Notes: generated by a model not told the origin, from the sequence alone. Positions 36,666 to 46,451 are shown, numbered from the stretch's first letter. The stretch: DNA of 64,000 nucleotides from Comamonas sp. BIGb0152 (GCF_024809975.1 NZ_JANUDY010000003.1:372001-436000); one strand, 5' to 3'. Numbers and translations: made by a program.

Positions 36666-37586
36666 TCAGTAGCTTTTGGCCGACAGGCTGGCCCAGAGGT
36701 GGGCCGCCACCAGGGCCCGCCACGGAGAAAACGCGCCCAGCCACTGCTCGGTCTCGCGCTGCGAGACGCTGGGCACATCCAACAAACGGGCCAGCGCATT
36801 GCGCACCGCCACATCGCCGTGCAGGCTGCCGTCCAGCCAGCCAAAGCCACGCAGCAAGGCGTAGTGCACGGTCCAGGGGCCAATGCCCTTGATGGCCAGC
36901 AGCGCAGCTTCAATCGCTTGGGCCGCTTGCGCCTGCAAGGGCTGTGCGGCCCAGGTATCCAGCGGCAGGCTGCCGTCCAGCACCGCCGCGCAAACCCGCT
37001 CCAAGGTGGCGATCTTGCTGACCGAGAAGCCCGCCGCACGCAGCTGCTCGGGCGTCAGCGCCGCCAGCGCGGCGGCATCGGGGTGGCAGAGCATGCCGCT
37101 GCTGTGCTGCACGGCAACGGTCGCAATCAAACGCCGGCGCAGCGCAATGGCGGCGGCCACGCTGATCTGCTGGCCTGTAATGGCCCAGACCAAGGCCTCA
37201 AAAGGGCTGCTGCTGGCGGGCACGCGCAGACCGGCTTGGTGGCGCAGCAAGGGGCCCAGCACCGGGTGCTGGGCGTGCTGCAACGCCAGCTGATCGGCCC
37301 CCTCACCCAGGCCCAGCATGCGCGCCACCATGGCATGCAGGTCAGGCGGGTCGCTGCGGGTCTGGGGCTGCCCATCCACCGCAAGGCGGGCGACGGCTTG
37401 GGCTGTTCCATCCCCGATCTCCAGCTCCAGCAGCGCCGGCTGGCCTTGCCAGGTCAAGCCCTTGCTCACGCGCATGCCCTCCACCTTCTCGGAGGCCTGC
37501 AGGGCATCGCGGGCGTGCAGGGCCAGCATGTCCTGCGGGCGGTAGTTGGCAGGCAGGGCGACTTGGGTGGTCAGAACCAGGGGCAT
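36666..37586 (-). CDS. alkA: DNA-3-methyladenine glycosylase II (AlkA type)
   Basis: Base-excision glycosylase of 306 residues. Start at ATG 37586 (MPLVLTTQVALP); an upstream TTG would add eight residues. The helix-hairpin-helix and GPD region reads AIKGIGPWTVHYALLRG, and the catalytic aspartate is probably Asp258 in LHGDVAVRNAL. The segment FEALVWAITGQQISVAAA is typical of AlkA. It is part of an alkylation-damage cluster: ada, a 2OG-Fe(II) oxygenase and alkA read in the same direction, with 137 bp before alkA, where TATAGT at 37629-37634 may give it its own promoter. Confidence 0.92.
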   Translation of the reverse strand: MPLVLTTQVALPANYRPQDMLALHARDALQASEKVEGMRVSKGLTWQGQPALLELEIGDGTAQAVARLAVDGQPQTRSDPPDLHAMVARMLGLGEGADQLALQHAQHPVLGPLLRHQAGLRVPASSSPFEALVWAITGQQISVAAAIALRRRLIATVAVQHSSGMLCHPDAAALAALTPEQLRAAGFSVSKIATLERVCAAVLDGSLPLDTWAAQPLQAQAAQAIEAALLAIKGIGPWTVHYALLRGFGWLDGSLHGDVAVRNALARLLDVPSVSQRETEQWLGAFSPWRALVAAHLWASLSAKSY

Positions 37587-37723
37587 GGATGAAGACAGGA
37601 AAAGCCGCAACAGGCGGCCGGACCGAACACTATAGAGGATGGGCTGACCTGCGCAGAGTCACTATTGTTTTAATAGCAAAAACCATAGACGGGACTGCGC
37701 CAAACGCATGCTTGCCACAGCGC

Positions 37724-38530
37724 TTATTCCGCATCGTGGAAAACAATCCCCAGCGTATGGCGCGCGCCCCGCAGCACGGTGGACACCCCATGCCGGTGCT
37801 GCACCCGGTAGCTGCCGCGCGTGCCCTGCACCGGCCGCTCGCGCACCGCAATGATGGCCGCGTCGCCGCGCTTAAGCGGCAGCACCTGCACGCGCGACTG
37901 CATGCGGGGGCGCTGCTCGGTCAGCACCAGTTCACCGCCGTCAAAATCCTCCCCTGGCTGTGACAGCAGCACGATCACCTGCAGCGGAAACACCAGCGCG
38001 CCATACAGGTCCTGGTGCAGGCAGTTGTAATCCTGAGCGCCATAGCGCAGCAGCAGCGGCGTGGGCCGCAGCTGGCCGGCGGCATGGCACTGGGCCAGCA
38101 AGGCAGCATGGCTGGCGGGCCAGGGCGAGGCAGGCGCTTGCAGCAGCCCGCACCAGTGCTCAGCCAGCGGCTGCAGCCGGGCGTAGAGCCCAGCGCGCAA
38201 CGCCTGCAGCAGCGGTGGCAGCGGATAGGCAAAGTACTGGTACTCGCCCCAGCCAAAGGCATGGCGCTGCATGTGGATGCGGCTGCGAAAATGCGCGGCC
38301 TCGTCATACAGGGCGGCCATCTGTGCGCATTGCGCTGCATCCAGCAAACCCGGCAGCAGGCCCCAGCCTTGGGCGTCGACCTGCCTGCCAACGGCAGCCC
38401 AGTCATAGCCTTGCAGTGCCTCGCTGCCCTCGCCAGCCAGGCCAGCCGCCACCGCGTGGGCAGCGGGGTCGCCAAGCGCGTCCTCCAGCGGCAAGCTGCC
38501 TTGTTCTGCCCTGGGCGCGCGCTTAAGCAT
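37724..38530 (-). CDS. 2OG-Fe(II) oxygenase linked to ada
   Basis: Protein of 268 residues with a prolyl-hydroxylase-like double-stranded beta-helix. The iron triad is probable in NCLHQDLYG (H-x-D) and VQHRHGVS (distal His), with the 2-oxoglutarate arginine in RHTLGIVFHD. It is not a close AlkB match by eye, being larger and with different flanks. Its ATG overlaps the last 8 bp of ada, so the two are translationally coupled. This points to a role in alkylation damage, perhaps oxidative dealkylation of nucleic acid or protein; this is inference from context. Confidence 0.85.
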   Translation of the reverse strand: MLKRAPRAEQGSLPLEDALGDPAAHAVAAGLAGEGSEALQGYDWAAVGRQVDAQGWGLLPGLLDAAQCAQMAALYDEAAHFRSRIHMQRHAFGWGEYQYFAYPLPPLLQALRAGLYARLQPLAEHWCGLLQAPASPWPASHAALLAQCHAAGQLRPTPLLLRYGAQDYNCLHQDLYGALVFPLQVIVLLSQPGEDFDGGELVLTEQRPRMQSRVQVLPLKRGDAAIIAVRERPVQGTRGSYRVQHRHGVSTVLRGARHTLGIVFHDAE

Positions 38531-39713
38531 GCTGGGCTACCCGCTGGGCAGTTGGAACCAGTTCGGCCTCATGCTGCAGCAGCGCGCGTTTGCGGTCCAC
38601 GCCCCAGCGGTAGCCGGAGATGCCGCCGTCATTGCGCACCACCCGGTGGCAGGGAATGGCCACCGCAATCGCATTGGCCGCGCAGGCACCGGCCACAGCG
38701 CGGCTGGCCTGGGGCATGCCCAGCTTGCGCGCCAGCTCGCTGTAGCTGACGGTGCTGCCCACCGGAATCATCCGCAGCGCCTGCCACACCTGCTGCTGGA
38801 AGGCGGTGCCCCGCACATCCAGCGGCAGCGCCAGGCCCCGCGTGGGCTCGTCGACAAAGCCGATGACCTGGGCCATCCAGCGTTCAAAGTCGGCATCGCC
38901 GCCGGCCAATTGCGCCTGGGGAAAGCGCTGCTGCAGGTCTTGCACCAGGGCATCGGCATCGTCGCCCAGCAAGATGGCACAAATGCCCTGCGCAGTGGCG
39001 GCTACCAAGATGGGCCCCAGGCTGCATTCGGCCACGCCAAAGCGGATCTGTTGCGCCGCGCCCCCCTTGCGGTACTGGCGCGGGGTCATACCCAGCACGG
39101 CCTGGCTGTCGCGGTAGAGCTGCGCAGTGCTGGCAAAGCCGGCATCAAAGATGGCATCGATCACGCGGGGGGCCTCTTGCGCATCGCCCAGCGCTGTTTG
39201 CAGGCGCTGGCGGCGCTGGGCCTTGGCATAGGCCTTGGGCGACACGCCCACCTCTGCCTTGAAGACCCGTTGCAGATGGAAGGGGCTCATACCGGCGCGC
39301 TCGGCCAGGTCGGCCAAGCGGGGCTCTTCTTCGGCCGTGGCGATCCAGTGGCAGAGCTGGGCCATTAAGGCGGCATGGCCGGGCTTAGCAGCGGCCTCAG
39401 GCTGGCAGCGCTTGCAGGCGCGGTAGCCGGCGGCCTGGGCCTGCGCTGCCGTGTCAAAAAAGCTGACGTTTTCAGGTTTTGCCAGGCGTGAGCTGCAGGA
39501 GGGCCGGCAGAACACGCCGGTGCTGCGCACCGCATACACATAGCGGCCATCTGCTGCCGCATGGCGGGCCTGCACCTCGGCCCAGCGCGGATCGGCCAGG
39601 GTTTGCTGCGCCCGGGAGGCTGCCGTGGACGCGGGGCGAAAGGCAGAGCCGGAAGCAGAAGCGGGAGCAGATGCCGAAGAGGAGCGCGGTGTGGATGGGG
39701 CAGACGGTTTCAT
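38523..39713 (-). CDS. ada: Ada: methylphosphotriester sensor, regulator and O6-alkylguanine methyltransferase
   Basis: Three-domain protein of 396 residues. A Ser/Ala-rich N-terminal leader of about 35 residues, longer than usual, precedes the zinc methyltransferase domain ([19 protein letters not shown], then [10 protein letters not shown]), whose first cysteine accepts methyl groups from DNA phosphotriesters. Next is an AraC-type helix-turn-helix ([20 protein letters not shown]), then the C-terminal suicide domain with [20 protein letters not shown]. Start at ATG 39713 after a GAGG site. Methylated Ada should activate its own operon: ada, the oxygenase and probably alkA. Divergent from kynA. 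Confidence 0.95.
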   Translation of the reverse strand: MKPSAPSTPRSSSASAPASASGSAFRPASTAASRAQQTLADPRWAEVQARHAAADGRYVYAVRSTGVFCRPSCSSRLAKPENVSFFDTAAQAQAAGYRACKRCQPEAAAKPGHAALMAQLCHWIATAEEEPRLADLAERAGMSPFHLQRVFKAEVGVSPKAYAKAQRRQRLQTALGDAQEAPRVIDAIFDAGFASTAQLYRDSQAVLGMTPRQYRKGGAAQQIRFGVAECSLGPILVAATAQGICAILLGDDADALVQDLQQRFPQAQLAGGDADFERWMAQVIGFVDEPTRGLALPLDVRGTAFQQQVWQALRMIPVGSTVSYSELARKLGMPQASRAVAGACAANAIAVAIPCHRVVRNDGGISGYRWGVDRKRALLQHEAELVPTAQRVAQHA

Positions 39714-39820
39714 GCGGATCACCTCAGTACAATCGATGCAGCCACTTTAGGCCTTGCGGCCCTGTTGTGCAGTGCCATTCTTGCGCTGCAATTGACGCCG
39801 CTTGCACTGCCCCACACACC

Positions 39821-40681
39821 ATGCGAGACACCAACAGCAAGCCCGAATCCATTGTGCATGAAGAGCGCGCCCAGCTCGATTTCAGCAAAGACATGAGCTA
39901 TGGCGACTACCTGCACCTGGACGAGATCCTGAACGCCCAGCACCCGCTATCGCCCGCGCACGACGAAATGCTGTTCATCGTGCAGCACCAGACCAGCGAG
40001 CTGTGGATGAAGCTGATGCTGCACGAGCTGCACGCGGCCATGCAGGCCATGGCCAACGCTGCCGACAACACCAAGCCCGAGGCCTTCAAGATGCTGGCGC
40101 GCGTCTCGCGCATCATGGAGCAGCTGGTCAATGCCTGGACCGTGCTGTCGACGATGACGCCGCCCGAGTACTCGGCCATGCGCCCCTACCTGGCCAACTC
40201 CAGTGGCTTTCAAAGCGCGCAGTACCGCTGCATCGAGTTCTCGCTGGGCAACAAGAATGCCGCCATGCTCAAGCCCCATGCGCACCGGCCTGATTTGCTG
40301 GCCCAGGTGCAGGCGGCCTATGAATCGCCATCGCTGTATGACATTGCCTTGCAGCTGCTGGCCCGCGAAGGCATTGCCGTGCCGCCAGAGGCGCTGCAGC
40401 GCGACTGGACCCAGCCGTACACCGAGAACGAAGGCGTCAAGCAGGCCTGGATCACCGTCTACCGCGACCCGCACCAGTACTGGGACCTGTACCAGCTGGG
40501 CGAAAAGCTGGCCGATATCGAGGATGCCTTCCGGCTCTGGCGCTTCCGCCACCTGACCACCGTCGAGCGCGTAATCGGCTTCAAGCGCGGCACCGGTGGT
40601 ACCGGCGGCGTGAGCTACCTCAAGAAAATGCTCGATGTGGTGCTCTTCCCCGAGATTTGGACCCTGCGCACCAACCTCTGA
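39821..40681 (+). CDS. kynA: Tryptophan 2,3-dioxygenase
   Basis: Haem enzyme of 286 residues that opens the indole ring of tryptophan to N-formylkynurenine, the first step of the kynurenine pathway. Seen: [53 protein letters not shown] and [16 protein letters not shown]. Start at ATG 39821 ([10 protein letters not shown]) gives normal length; the open frame upstream crosses the divergent promoter region. No clear Shine-Dalgarno. It is separated from kynB-kynU by 8.5 kb of unrelated genes. Confidence 0.96.
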   Translation: MRDTNSKPESIVHEERAQLDFSKDMSYGDYLHLDEILNAQHPLSPAHDEMLFIVQHQTSELWMKLMLHELHAAMQAMANAADNTKPEAFKMLARVSRIMEQLVNAWTVLSTMTPPEYSAMRPYLANSSGFQSAQYRCIEFSLGNKNAAMLKPHAHRPDLLAQVQAAYESPSLYDIALQLLAREGIAVPPEALQRDWTQPYTENEGVKQAWITVYRDPHQYWDLYQLGEKLADIEDAFRLWRFRHLTTVERVIGFKRGTGGTGGVSYLKKMLDVVLFPEIWTLRTNL

Positions 40682-40863
40682 GGCAGGGTGGCCGGTCAGC
40701 CTGCGCGGGGTTGCCCCAAGTGACACGGCGCCGTGCAAACCCGGCCATAGTCCTCTATAGTGGCAATCGCACATAACAAGCCGCGCCAGCCCCTGCTGGC
40801 CGATGGCGCATACAAAAAGGACCTGCACCACCTGGCCCTGGCTTGTTGCCCGCACACCCAGCC

Positions 40864-42135
40864 ATGCCGGTCCCACCTACACCCTCCCCCACCGGGCGCC
40901 CTGCGGCGCCCCCGTACACCCTGCTCTGGGCCATGCTGCTGACCTTGCTGTCGGCGTTCTCGCTCAGCCAGGCCTTTCGCACCGTGACCTCCATCATTGC
41001 CGATGGCCTGCGCACCGATTTTGGGCTGTCCGCCGAGTCGCTGGGCGCCTTTGCCGGACTGTTTGGGCTGTCGTTCGGCGTCACGCAGCTGTTCATGGGC
41101 GTGGGCATGGACCTGTATGGCCTGCGCAAGACCGTGCTCACCGCCTTCCCGCTGGCCATTGCCGGCTCGCTGATCTCGGCGCTGGCGCCCAGTTACCACG
41201 GGCTGATGCTCGGCCAGTTGCTGATCGGCATCGGTTGCTCACCCGCGTTTTTGGCCTGCACGATGTTTATTGCACGCCATTTCCCCAGCGACCGTTTTGC
41301 CTTCATGTCAGGCGTCGGCATGGGCGTGGGCGGCCTGGGCCTGCTGTTTACCGGCACGCCGCTGGCTTGGCTGGTGCAGCACTACGGCTGGCGCTGGGGT
41401 TTTGGCGTGTTGGCGGTGCTCTGCGCGCTGTCTTGGCTGGCCATCTTCCTGCGCGTACACGAGCCGCACCTGCCCAGTGATGACCTGCCCAAACCCAGCT
41501 GGCTCACCGCCGTCAAGGGCTTTGGCGGCCTGCTGCTGGTGCCCCATACCTGGGCGATTGCCATCATGGGCATGGTCGGCTATGCCTCGTTTCTGACGGT
41601 GCGGGGGCTGTGGCTCAGCCCCATGCTGATCGACCGCTACGGCTTCTCGCTGGTGGCAACCGGCAATGTGGCCTTGGTGGTGTCGATGATCTCGCTGTTC
41701 ACGCCCTCGGTGTTTGGGCGGCTGGACCCGGGCCCGGCACTGCGGCGGCGCCGCATCATCGCCGGCGCGGCGGTGATGGCCACCATCTTCTGCGCCCTGG
41801 CCTTTGTCCACCACCCTGCCGCCACCGTCGCGCTGATCATGCTGATGGGCCTGGCTTCGGGCTACTCGGTGCTGCAGTACGCCGATGTGCGCTCCTCCTA
41901 CCCCAAGGAGACCACGGGCCGTGCGCTGTCGGTCTACACCATGGCCATGTTCCTGGGCGTGGCGCTGATGCAGTGGCTCTCGGGCATCGTCGCCTCGTAT
42001 GCGCAGCAGCACGGCGGCGAGATCTACCAGTATGTAATGCTGTTTGTCGCGGGCATGCTGCTGATCGGTTGCCTGGCCTTTCGCTTTCTGCCGCAATCGC
42101 CGCTGCTGGCGCCAAAAAGCCAAGCCAGCCCTTGA
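40864..42135 (+). CDS. MFS transporter
   Basis: Transporter of 423 residues with about 12 helices, start at ATG 40864 (MPVPPTPSP); an upstream TTG would add seven residues. The first helix is around LLWAMLLTLLSAFSLSQAF and the loop FMGVGMDLYGLRKTVL is a diverged MFS motif A. It resembles the large class of uncharacterised metabolite MFS carriers. It lies 182 bp after kynA on the same strand and 11 bp before the convergent FAD monooxygenase. A link to tryptophan or anthranilate transport is possible but unproven. Confidence 0.85.
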   Translation: MPVPPTPSPTGRPAAPPYTLLWAMLLTLLSAFSLSQAFRTVTSIIADGLRTDFGLSAESLGAFAGLFGLSFGVTQLFMGVGMDLYGLRKTVLTAFPLAIAGSLISALAPSYHGLMLGQLLIGIGCSPAFLACTMFIARHFPSDRFAFMSGVGMGVGGLGLLFTGTPLAWLVQHYGWRWGFGVLAVLCALSWLAIFLRVHEPHLPSDDLPKPSWLTAVKGFGGLLLVPHTWAIAIMGMVGYASFLTVRGLWLSPMLIDRYGFSLVATGNVALVVSMISLFTPSVFGRLDPGPALRRRRIIAGAAVMATIFCALAFVHHPAATVALIMLMGLASGYSVLQYADVRSSYPKETTGRALSVYTMAMFLGVALMQWLSGIVASYAQQHGGEIYQYVMLFVAGMLLIGCLAFRFLPQSPLLAPKSQASP

Positions 42136-42146
42136 CCAGAAGATGG

Positions 42147-43355
42147 CTACAGCACCGAGGCCGATGAGCCATCGCCCCGGTACAGCCAGGGCACGTCCAT
42201 CAGCCGGGCGCCCAGCGCGCGCAGCGCGGTATCGCGCCCCAAGGCCACCAGGCCGCGCGCATGGAAGATCTCGCCATTGCGAATGGCGCGGGCCTGCACC
42301 CGGGCATTGCGCTGCCAGCGGTTGAGGGCATAGCGGCGCAGTCGCAGTGGCAGCTCCAGGTCGTGCATGGTCAGGGCCCGCTGCAGCTCGGCTGCGTCCT
42401 CAATCGCCATGCCGGCTCCCTGGGCCAGGTATGGCCGCATCGGGTGGGCGGCATCGCCCAGCAAGGCCACCAGGCCTTGCGCCATCTCATGGGGGCCGGT
42501 CATCGGCGCGCGATCGGCCAGGGGCCACAAGCGCCAGCCCGCGCCTGCGGCATTGACCGCCTCCACCAGGCCCAGCAACTGGCGGTGCGCGCCGGCCAGA
42601 CAGCGCTGCAGATCCGCGCCATTGGCCGCATGGTCCCAGTGCTCCAGGTCATCGGGGGCCTGGCCTTCAACAATCACCACCAGGTTCTGCATCTCACCCG
42701 CGCGCACAGGGTACTGCACCGCATGAAAGCGCGGCCCCATCCAGGCGGTGACCACGTCGGTGCGCAGGGCCGCAGGCAAATCGGCTTGCCGCAGCAGCGC
42801 CCGGTAGGCCAGGTGGCCGGTGACGCGCGGTGGCGCATCATGGAGCAAGCGCAGCCGGGTGCGGCTCCAGATGCCGTCGGCACCGATCAGCGCATCGCCT
42901 TCAATCGTCTTGCCTTGTTTGGTGGTGATGGTAACGACGCGGCCGTTGTCCTCGTGGTAGTCGACCGGGTGGTCCAGGTTGAGGTGCAGGTCTGCACTGG
43001 GGCGCACGGCATCGAGCAGGAGCTGGTGCAGATCGGCGCGGTGGATGGTGGCGTAGGCCGCGCCGTAGCGGGCCACGGCATGCAAGCCGAGATCCAAGCG
43101 GGCAAGCGCTTGCCCCGTCATCGCATTGCGCGAGACAAGGGCCTGGGGAAAGGCTGCCACCGCCTGCAGCGGCTTTTGCAAGCCCCAGGCCTGCAGGCGC
43201 CGCACCACGTTGGGGCCCAGCTGCACGCCGGCGCCGACTTCGCTGAACTGGGCGGATCGCTCAAAAACCCGCACCTCGGTACCCGCGCGAATGGCGGCCA
43301 GCGCAGCGGCCATGCCGCCAATGCCCGCCCCGGCAATCAAAATCTGTTCATGCAT
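42147..43355 (-). CDS. FAD-dependent aromatic hydroxylase (PHBH/salicylate hydroxylase-like)
   Basis: Flavoprotein monooxygenase of 402 residues. The FAD dinucleotide-binding motif is at the very N-terminus (ILIAGAGIGGMAAALAAIRAG), the DG motif is ALIGADGIWSRTR, and the second FAD motif is LLGDAAHPMRPYLAQGAGMAIEDA. The GAGVQLGPNVVRRL segment is typical of 3-hydroxybenzoate 6-hydroxylase and salicylate 1-hydroxylase relatives. It should use NAD(P)H and O2 to hydroxylate a small aromatic acid. The substrate cannot be told; nearby tryptophan genes make a kynurenine-derived aromatic acid conceivable. Confidence 0.88.
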   Translation of the reverse strand: MHEQILIAGAGIGGMAAALAAIRAGTEVRVFERSAQFSEVGAGVQLGPNVVRRLQAWGLQKPLQAVAAFPQALVSRNAMTGQALARLDLGLHAVARYGAAYATIHRADLHQLLLDAVRPSADLHLNLDHPVDYHEDNGRVVTITTKQGKTIEGDALIGADGIWSRTRLRLLHDAPPRVTGHLAYRALLRQADLPAALRTDVVTAWMGPRFHAVQYPVRAGEMQNLVVIVEGQAPDDLEHWDHAANGADLQRCLAGAHRQLLGLVEAVNAAGAGWRLWPLADRAPMTGPHEMAQGLVALLGDAAHPMRPYLAQGAGMAIEDAAELQRALTMHDLELPLRLRRYALNRWQRNARVQARAIRNGEIFHARGLVALGRDTALRALGARLMDVPWLYRGDGSSASVL

Positions 43356-43442
43356 GGCGCCATTGTGCCCAGAATGCGCAAGCAGCTGCCTGCGCTAGCG
43401 CAACAGCCCAGTGCGCGGCGGGCCCACCTGCGCCAAGCCTTT

Positions 43443-46340
43443 TTAGCCCGGCCGGCAGTGGACCAAGGCGTGCTGCCGTTCAAACTCGCCAATCGGCACC
43501 GGGCGGCCAAAGTGAAAACCTTGGAAGCGCTTGCAGCCGTTGCTGACCAGGAAGTCGACCTGCGCGGCGTTCTCCACGCCCTCGGCCACCACCTCCAGCT
43601 CCAGGCTCTGGGCCAGTGCCAAGATGGTGCGCACAATCACGGCGTCGCTCACATCGCTGAGCACATCGCTGACGAAGCTGCGGTCGATTTTCAGCTGGTC
43701 CAGCGGCAGGCGCTTGAGGTAGGACAAGGACGAGTAGCCCACACCAAAGTCGTCCAGCGAGAAGCCCAGGCCCCGCTCCTTGAGCTGGCGCATGCGGCTG
43801 ACCGTCTCATTGACATCGCCCAACAGCAAGTTCTCGGTCAGCTCCAGCTTCAGGCGCGCGGGGTTGGCACCCGTCTGCGCCACAATGCCCAGCACCTCAT
43901 CGACAAAGCCCTGGTTGTGAAACTGCCGGGGGCTGACATTGACCGCCATGGTCAGCGCCTCGGTGGACGGGTTAGATGCCCACAAGGCCAGCTGCTGGCA
44001 AGCGGTACGCATGACAAAGCTGCCCAGCTCCACAATCAGCCCCGTCTGCTCGGCCAGGTCAATGAACTCGATGGGCATGACCAGGCCGCGTGCCGGGTGG
44101 CGCCAGCGCACCAGGGCTTCAGCGCCCATCAGGGTGCCGCTGCCGTTCATCACCGGTTGGTAGTACACCTGCAGCTCCCCGTCATGGATGGCCTGGCGCA
44201 GGTCGTTTTCCAGATTCGCACGCGCATCGACCATGGCCTGCATCTGCGGATCGAAGAAACGCTGGGTGTTGCGGCCAGCGGACTTGGCCTCGTACATGGC
44301 CAGGTCGGCACGCTTGAGCAGCTCTTGCACGCTGAGCGATTCCTGGTCGCCAAACACGGTCACACCAATGCTGGGCGTGCTGTGGTGGGCCTGACCGTCC
44401 AGCACAAAGGGCTGCTTGAAACGGGTGATCACATGCTCGACCACCGCACGCACATGGCTTTCGGCCTGCTCGCGCACCGCGCCCAGGTTCTCCACCAGCA
44501 CGACAAATTCGTCTCCGCCAAAGCGCGCCACCACATCGCCGCTGCGCACGCTGGCAATCAAGCGCTTGCCTACCTCGCACAGCAGGCGGTCGCCTTTTTG
44601 GTGGCCCAGCGAATCGTTGAGGTCCTTGAAGTTGTCCAGATCGATGAACAGCAAGGCGGCGTAGGTGCCCCGTTGTTGGCAGGCGATGATGGACCATTCC
44701 AGCCGGTCCATCAGCATGCGGCGGTTGGGCAGGCCAGTGAGCACATCGAAAAACTCCAGGCGCTCGATCTCCCTGCGCGCCCGGCTGCGCTCGGCCAGAT
44801 CGCGGCAGATGCACAGCAGGCCGGTGACTTCGCCATTGGCTGCACGAATGGCCGACTTGGTGACCTCAAACCGGCCCTGGTAGCCGTTGTCGGCAAACTG
44901 CAGCGTCTCTTCATAGACCACCGGCGTGGCCGAGCTGCGTGCGCGCAGGTCCGTCTCCCAGTCCGAGGGCATGCACCCTTGCAAGCTGAGGTCCGAGGTG
45001 GTGCGGCCAATGATCTGCGCATGCGTCAGCCCCACCAGCCGCTCAAAGGCCTGGTTGCAATGCAAAAACCGCCCATCGGCACTTTTGAGCACCACCAGAT
45101 CCGGGATCGCGCTCACCAGGGACACCAGTTGCGACTGCTGCTCCTGCACCCGCCCGACCATCAGCTTTTGCATGGACACATCGTGCGACAGCAGCATGAA
45201 GGCATGCGCATCACTGCCCTGGGGGGCTACCAGAATATCGGTCTGAAAATGGCGCAGGCCCTGCGGCGTTTCCATGCTTTGCTCAAACGCCAGCGACTGG
45301 CCGGCGCGCAAGCGCTGCAGCCAATCAGGCGCCTGGTTACGCAGATTGGGGGCAAGCGCCTGGGTCCAGGGCTGGTCCACCAGGCTGGCCACGCCCAGCC
45401 AGTCGAGCTGGGTCTGGTTGGCATGCACAATCGAGCCCGAGCCATCGACCCGCACCACACCGATGGGCGCTTGCTCCAGCCACTGCGCGCCTTGCAGGCG
45501 TTCCGGATGGGCCGATGCCCAGTCCACCAAGGTATGGCGCAGCGAGGCCATGGCCAGCACCAGCGCCACCACGGACAGCGCATAGCACCAGGCTGCCTGC
45601 TCCAACAGCATGGCCCAGTGGCTCCCAGCACCGGCCAGAACGGCAAGCGCTGCCACCGCCAGGGCTGCAGCGATACTCAGCACCGGCCAGCGGCAGGAAT
45701 GCCTCGCCAAGTGCCGGCTTTGCAGACCGACCCAGGCGCAGCAGGCAAGCATGCCCAGCGGCAAACCATAGCGGCGCAGCCCATCCCAGCCAGCCAGCAG
45801 CTGCGCTGCCAGCGCCGTGGCAAGCAGCAAGCCCAGCGATGCCGCCAGCATGGCGCCGTTGCTTTGCAGGTGTAACAAACGGCGTGCCGCATCTTGCAGC
45901 CCCTGGCGATTGCACGGCGCTGAGTACCTGAGGTCTATGGAGACTATCAATAAAGTTATTGATAGCAAAAGATTGACCGCCAGCTCCATCCAAAGCGCAG
46001 GCCTGCTGCCGGGTTCGGACAGCCGCAGCGGCAGGGCCAGCACCACGGCAAAGCCGCCCAGCACCATGGCACTGCACACCCACAGCGGGCGGCCCATAAA
46101 GGCCGCGCCTGCCGAACTCTGCAGCAATAAACGGCCACCCCAGCCCAGGGTGGCAAGCGCCGCGAGCAGCAGCAGCATCTGTATCCAGGTCTGCAGGGCC
46201 CGGGCAAAGCCCGCGCCATCGGAATCGGCGGCCACCAAACCTGCCAGAACCACCCCTCCAACCAGCAAGCACCACATGACCCGGGTATGGATCTCGTGGA
46301 TGCGCCGGCTGAGCGACAACGGGGTGTAAGGCTGTGCCAT
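43443..46340 (-). CDS. Membrane PAS-GGDEF-EAL cyclic-di-GMP enzyme
   Basis: Protein of 965 residues. About seven hydrophobic helices fill residues 20-280, then two PAS-like domains (about 290-410 and 420-545), a GGDEF domain (about 545-705) and an EAL domain (about 715-960). The cyclase site RFGGDEF and its inhibitory RxxD site five residues upstream (RSGD) are intact. The EAL side is also intact (GAEALVRWRHP, NVSPRQF, LDDFGVGYSSLSYLKR, VAEGVEN). Both synthesis and breakdown of c-di-GMP are therefore possible. It is downstream of acnA on the same strand with a terminator-like stem between. Confidence 0.93.
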   Translation of the reverse strand: MAQPYTPLSLSRRIHEIHTRVMWCLLVGGVVLAGLVAADSDGAGFARALQTWIQMLLLLAALATLGWGGRLLLQSSAGAAFMGRPLWVCSAMVLGGFAVVLALPLRLSEPGSRPALWMELAVNLLLSITLLIVSIDLRYSAPCNRQGLQDAARRLLHLQSNGAMLAASLGLLLATALAAQLLAGWDGLRRYGLPLGMLACCAWVGLQSRHLARHSCRWPVLSIAAALAVAALAVLAGAGSHWAMLLEQAAWCYALSVVALVLAMASLRHTLVDWASAHPERLQGAQWLEQAPIGVVRVDGSGSIVHANQTQLDWLGVASLVDQPWTQALAPNLRNQAPDWLQRLRAGQSLAFEQSMETPQGLRHFQTDILVAPQGSDAHAFMLLSHDVSMQKLMVGRVQEQQSQLVSLVSAIPDLVVLKSADGRFLHCNQAFERLVGLTHAQIIGRTTSDLSLQGCMPSDWETDLRARSSATPVVYEETLQFADNGYQGRFEVTKSAIRAANGEVTGLLCICRDLAERSRARREIERLEFFDVLTGLPNRRMLMDRLEWSIIACQQRGTYAALLFIDLDNFKDLNDSLGHQKGDRLLCEVGKRLIASVRSGDVVARFGGDEFVVLVENLGAVREQAESHVRAVVEHVITRFKQPFVLDGQAHHSTPSIGVTVFGDQESLSVQELLKRADLAMYEAKSAGRNTQRFFDPQMQAMVDARANLENDLRQAIHDGELQVYYQPVMNGSGTLMGAEALVRWRHPARGLVMPIEFIDLAEQTGLIVELGSFVMRTACQQLALWASNPSTEALTMAVNVSPRQFHNQGFVDEVLGIVAQTGANPARLKLELTENLLLGDVNETVSRMRQLKERGLGFSLDDFGVGYSSLSYLKRLPLDQLKIDRSFVSDVLSDVSDAVIVRTILALAQSLELEVVAEGVENAAQVDFLVSNGCKRFQGFHFGRPVPIGEFERQHALVHCRPG

Positions 46341-46382
46341 GTCAGGCTAAAAGTAATTAAAAGTAAACCAACGTGCATCTAT

Positions 46383-46400
46383 TTGACCAGTAATGGTCAA
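46383..46400. promoter_or_regulatory. Inverted repeat upstream of the GGDEF-EAL gene
   Basis: TTGACCA-GTAA-TGGTCAA, a perfect 7-bp inverted repeat 43-60 bp before the start codon of the c-di-GMP enzyme. It looks like a dimer operator; the regulator is unknown. Confidence 0.5.
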
Positions 46401-46408
46401 CAAATGCA

Positions 46409-46435
46409 AACGGGCCTCGTTAGACAAGGCCCGTT
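46409..46435 (-). terminator. Probable acnA terminator
   Basis: An 8-bp stem ACGGGCCT/AGGCCCGT (46410-46417 with 46427-46434) just after the acnA stop codon, followed on the minus strand by the weak T-rich stretch TTTGCATTTG. Confidence 0.6.
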
Positions 46436-46451
46436 GTGGCGTTGCGTTGCT

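Noticed and set aside
42147-43355. Kynurenine 3-monooxygenase, given the tryptophan genes nearby
   Set aside because: Sequence motifs point to the hydroxybenzoate/salicylate hydroxylase group, and the anthranilate branch (KynU acting on kynurenine) does not need it.
42261-45875. A 1204-codon plus-strand frame across the FAD monooxygenase and GGDEF-EAL genes
   Set aside because: It crosses two clear minus-strand genes and their gap. The composition (His, Gln, Gly, Leu) is typical of antisense shadow frames.
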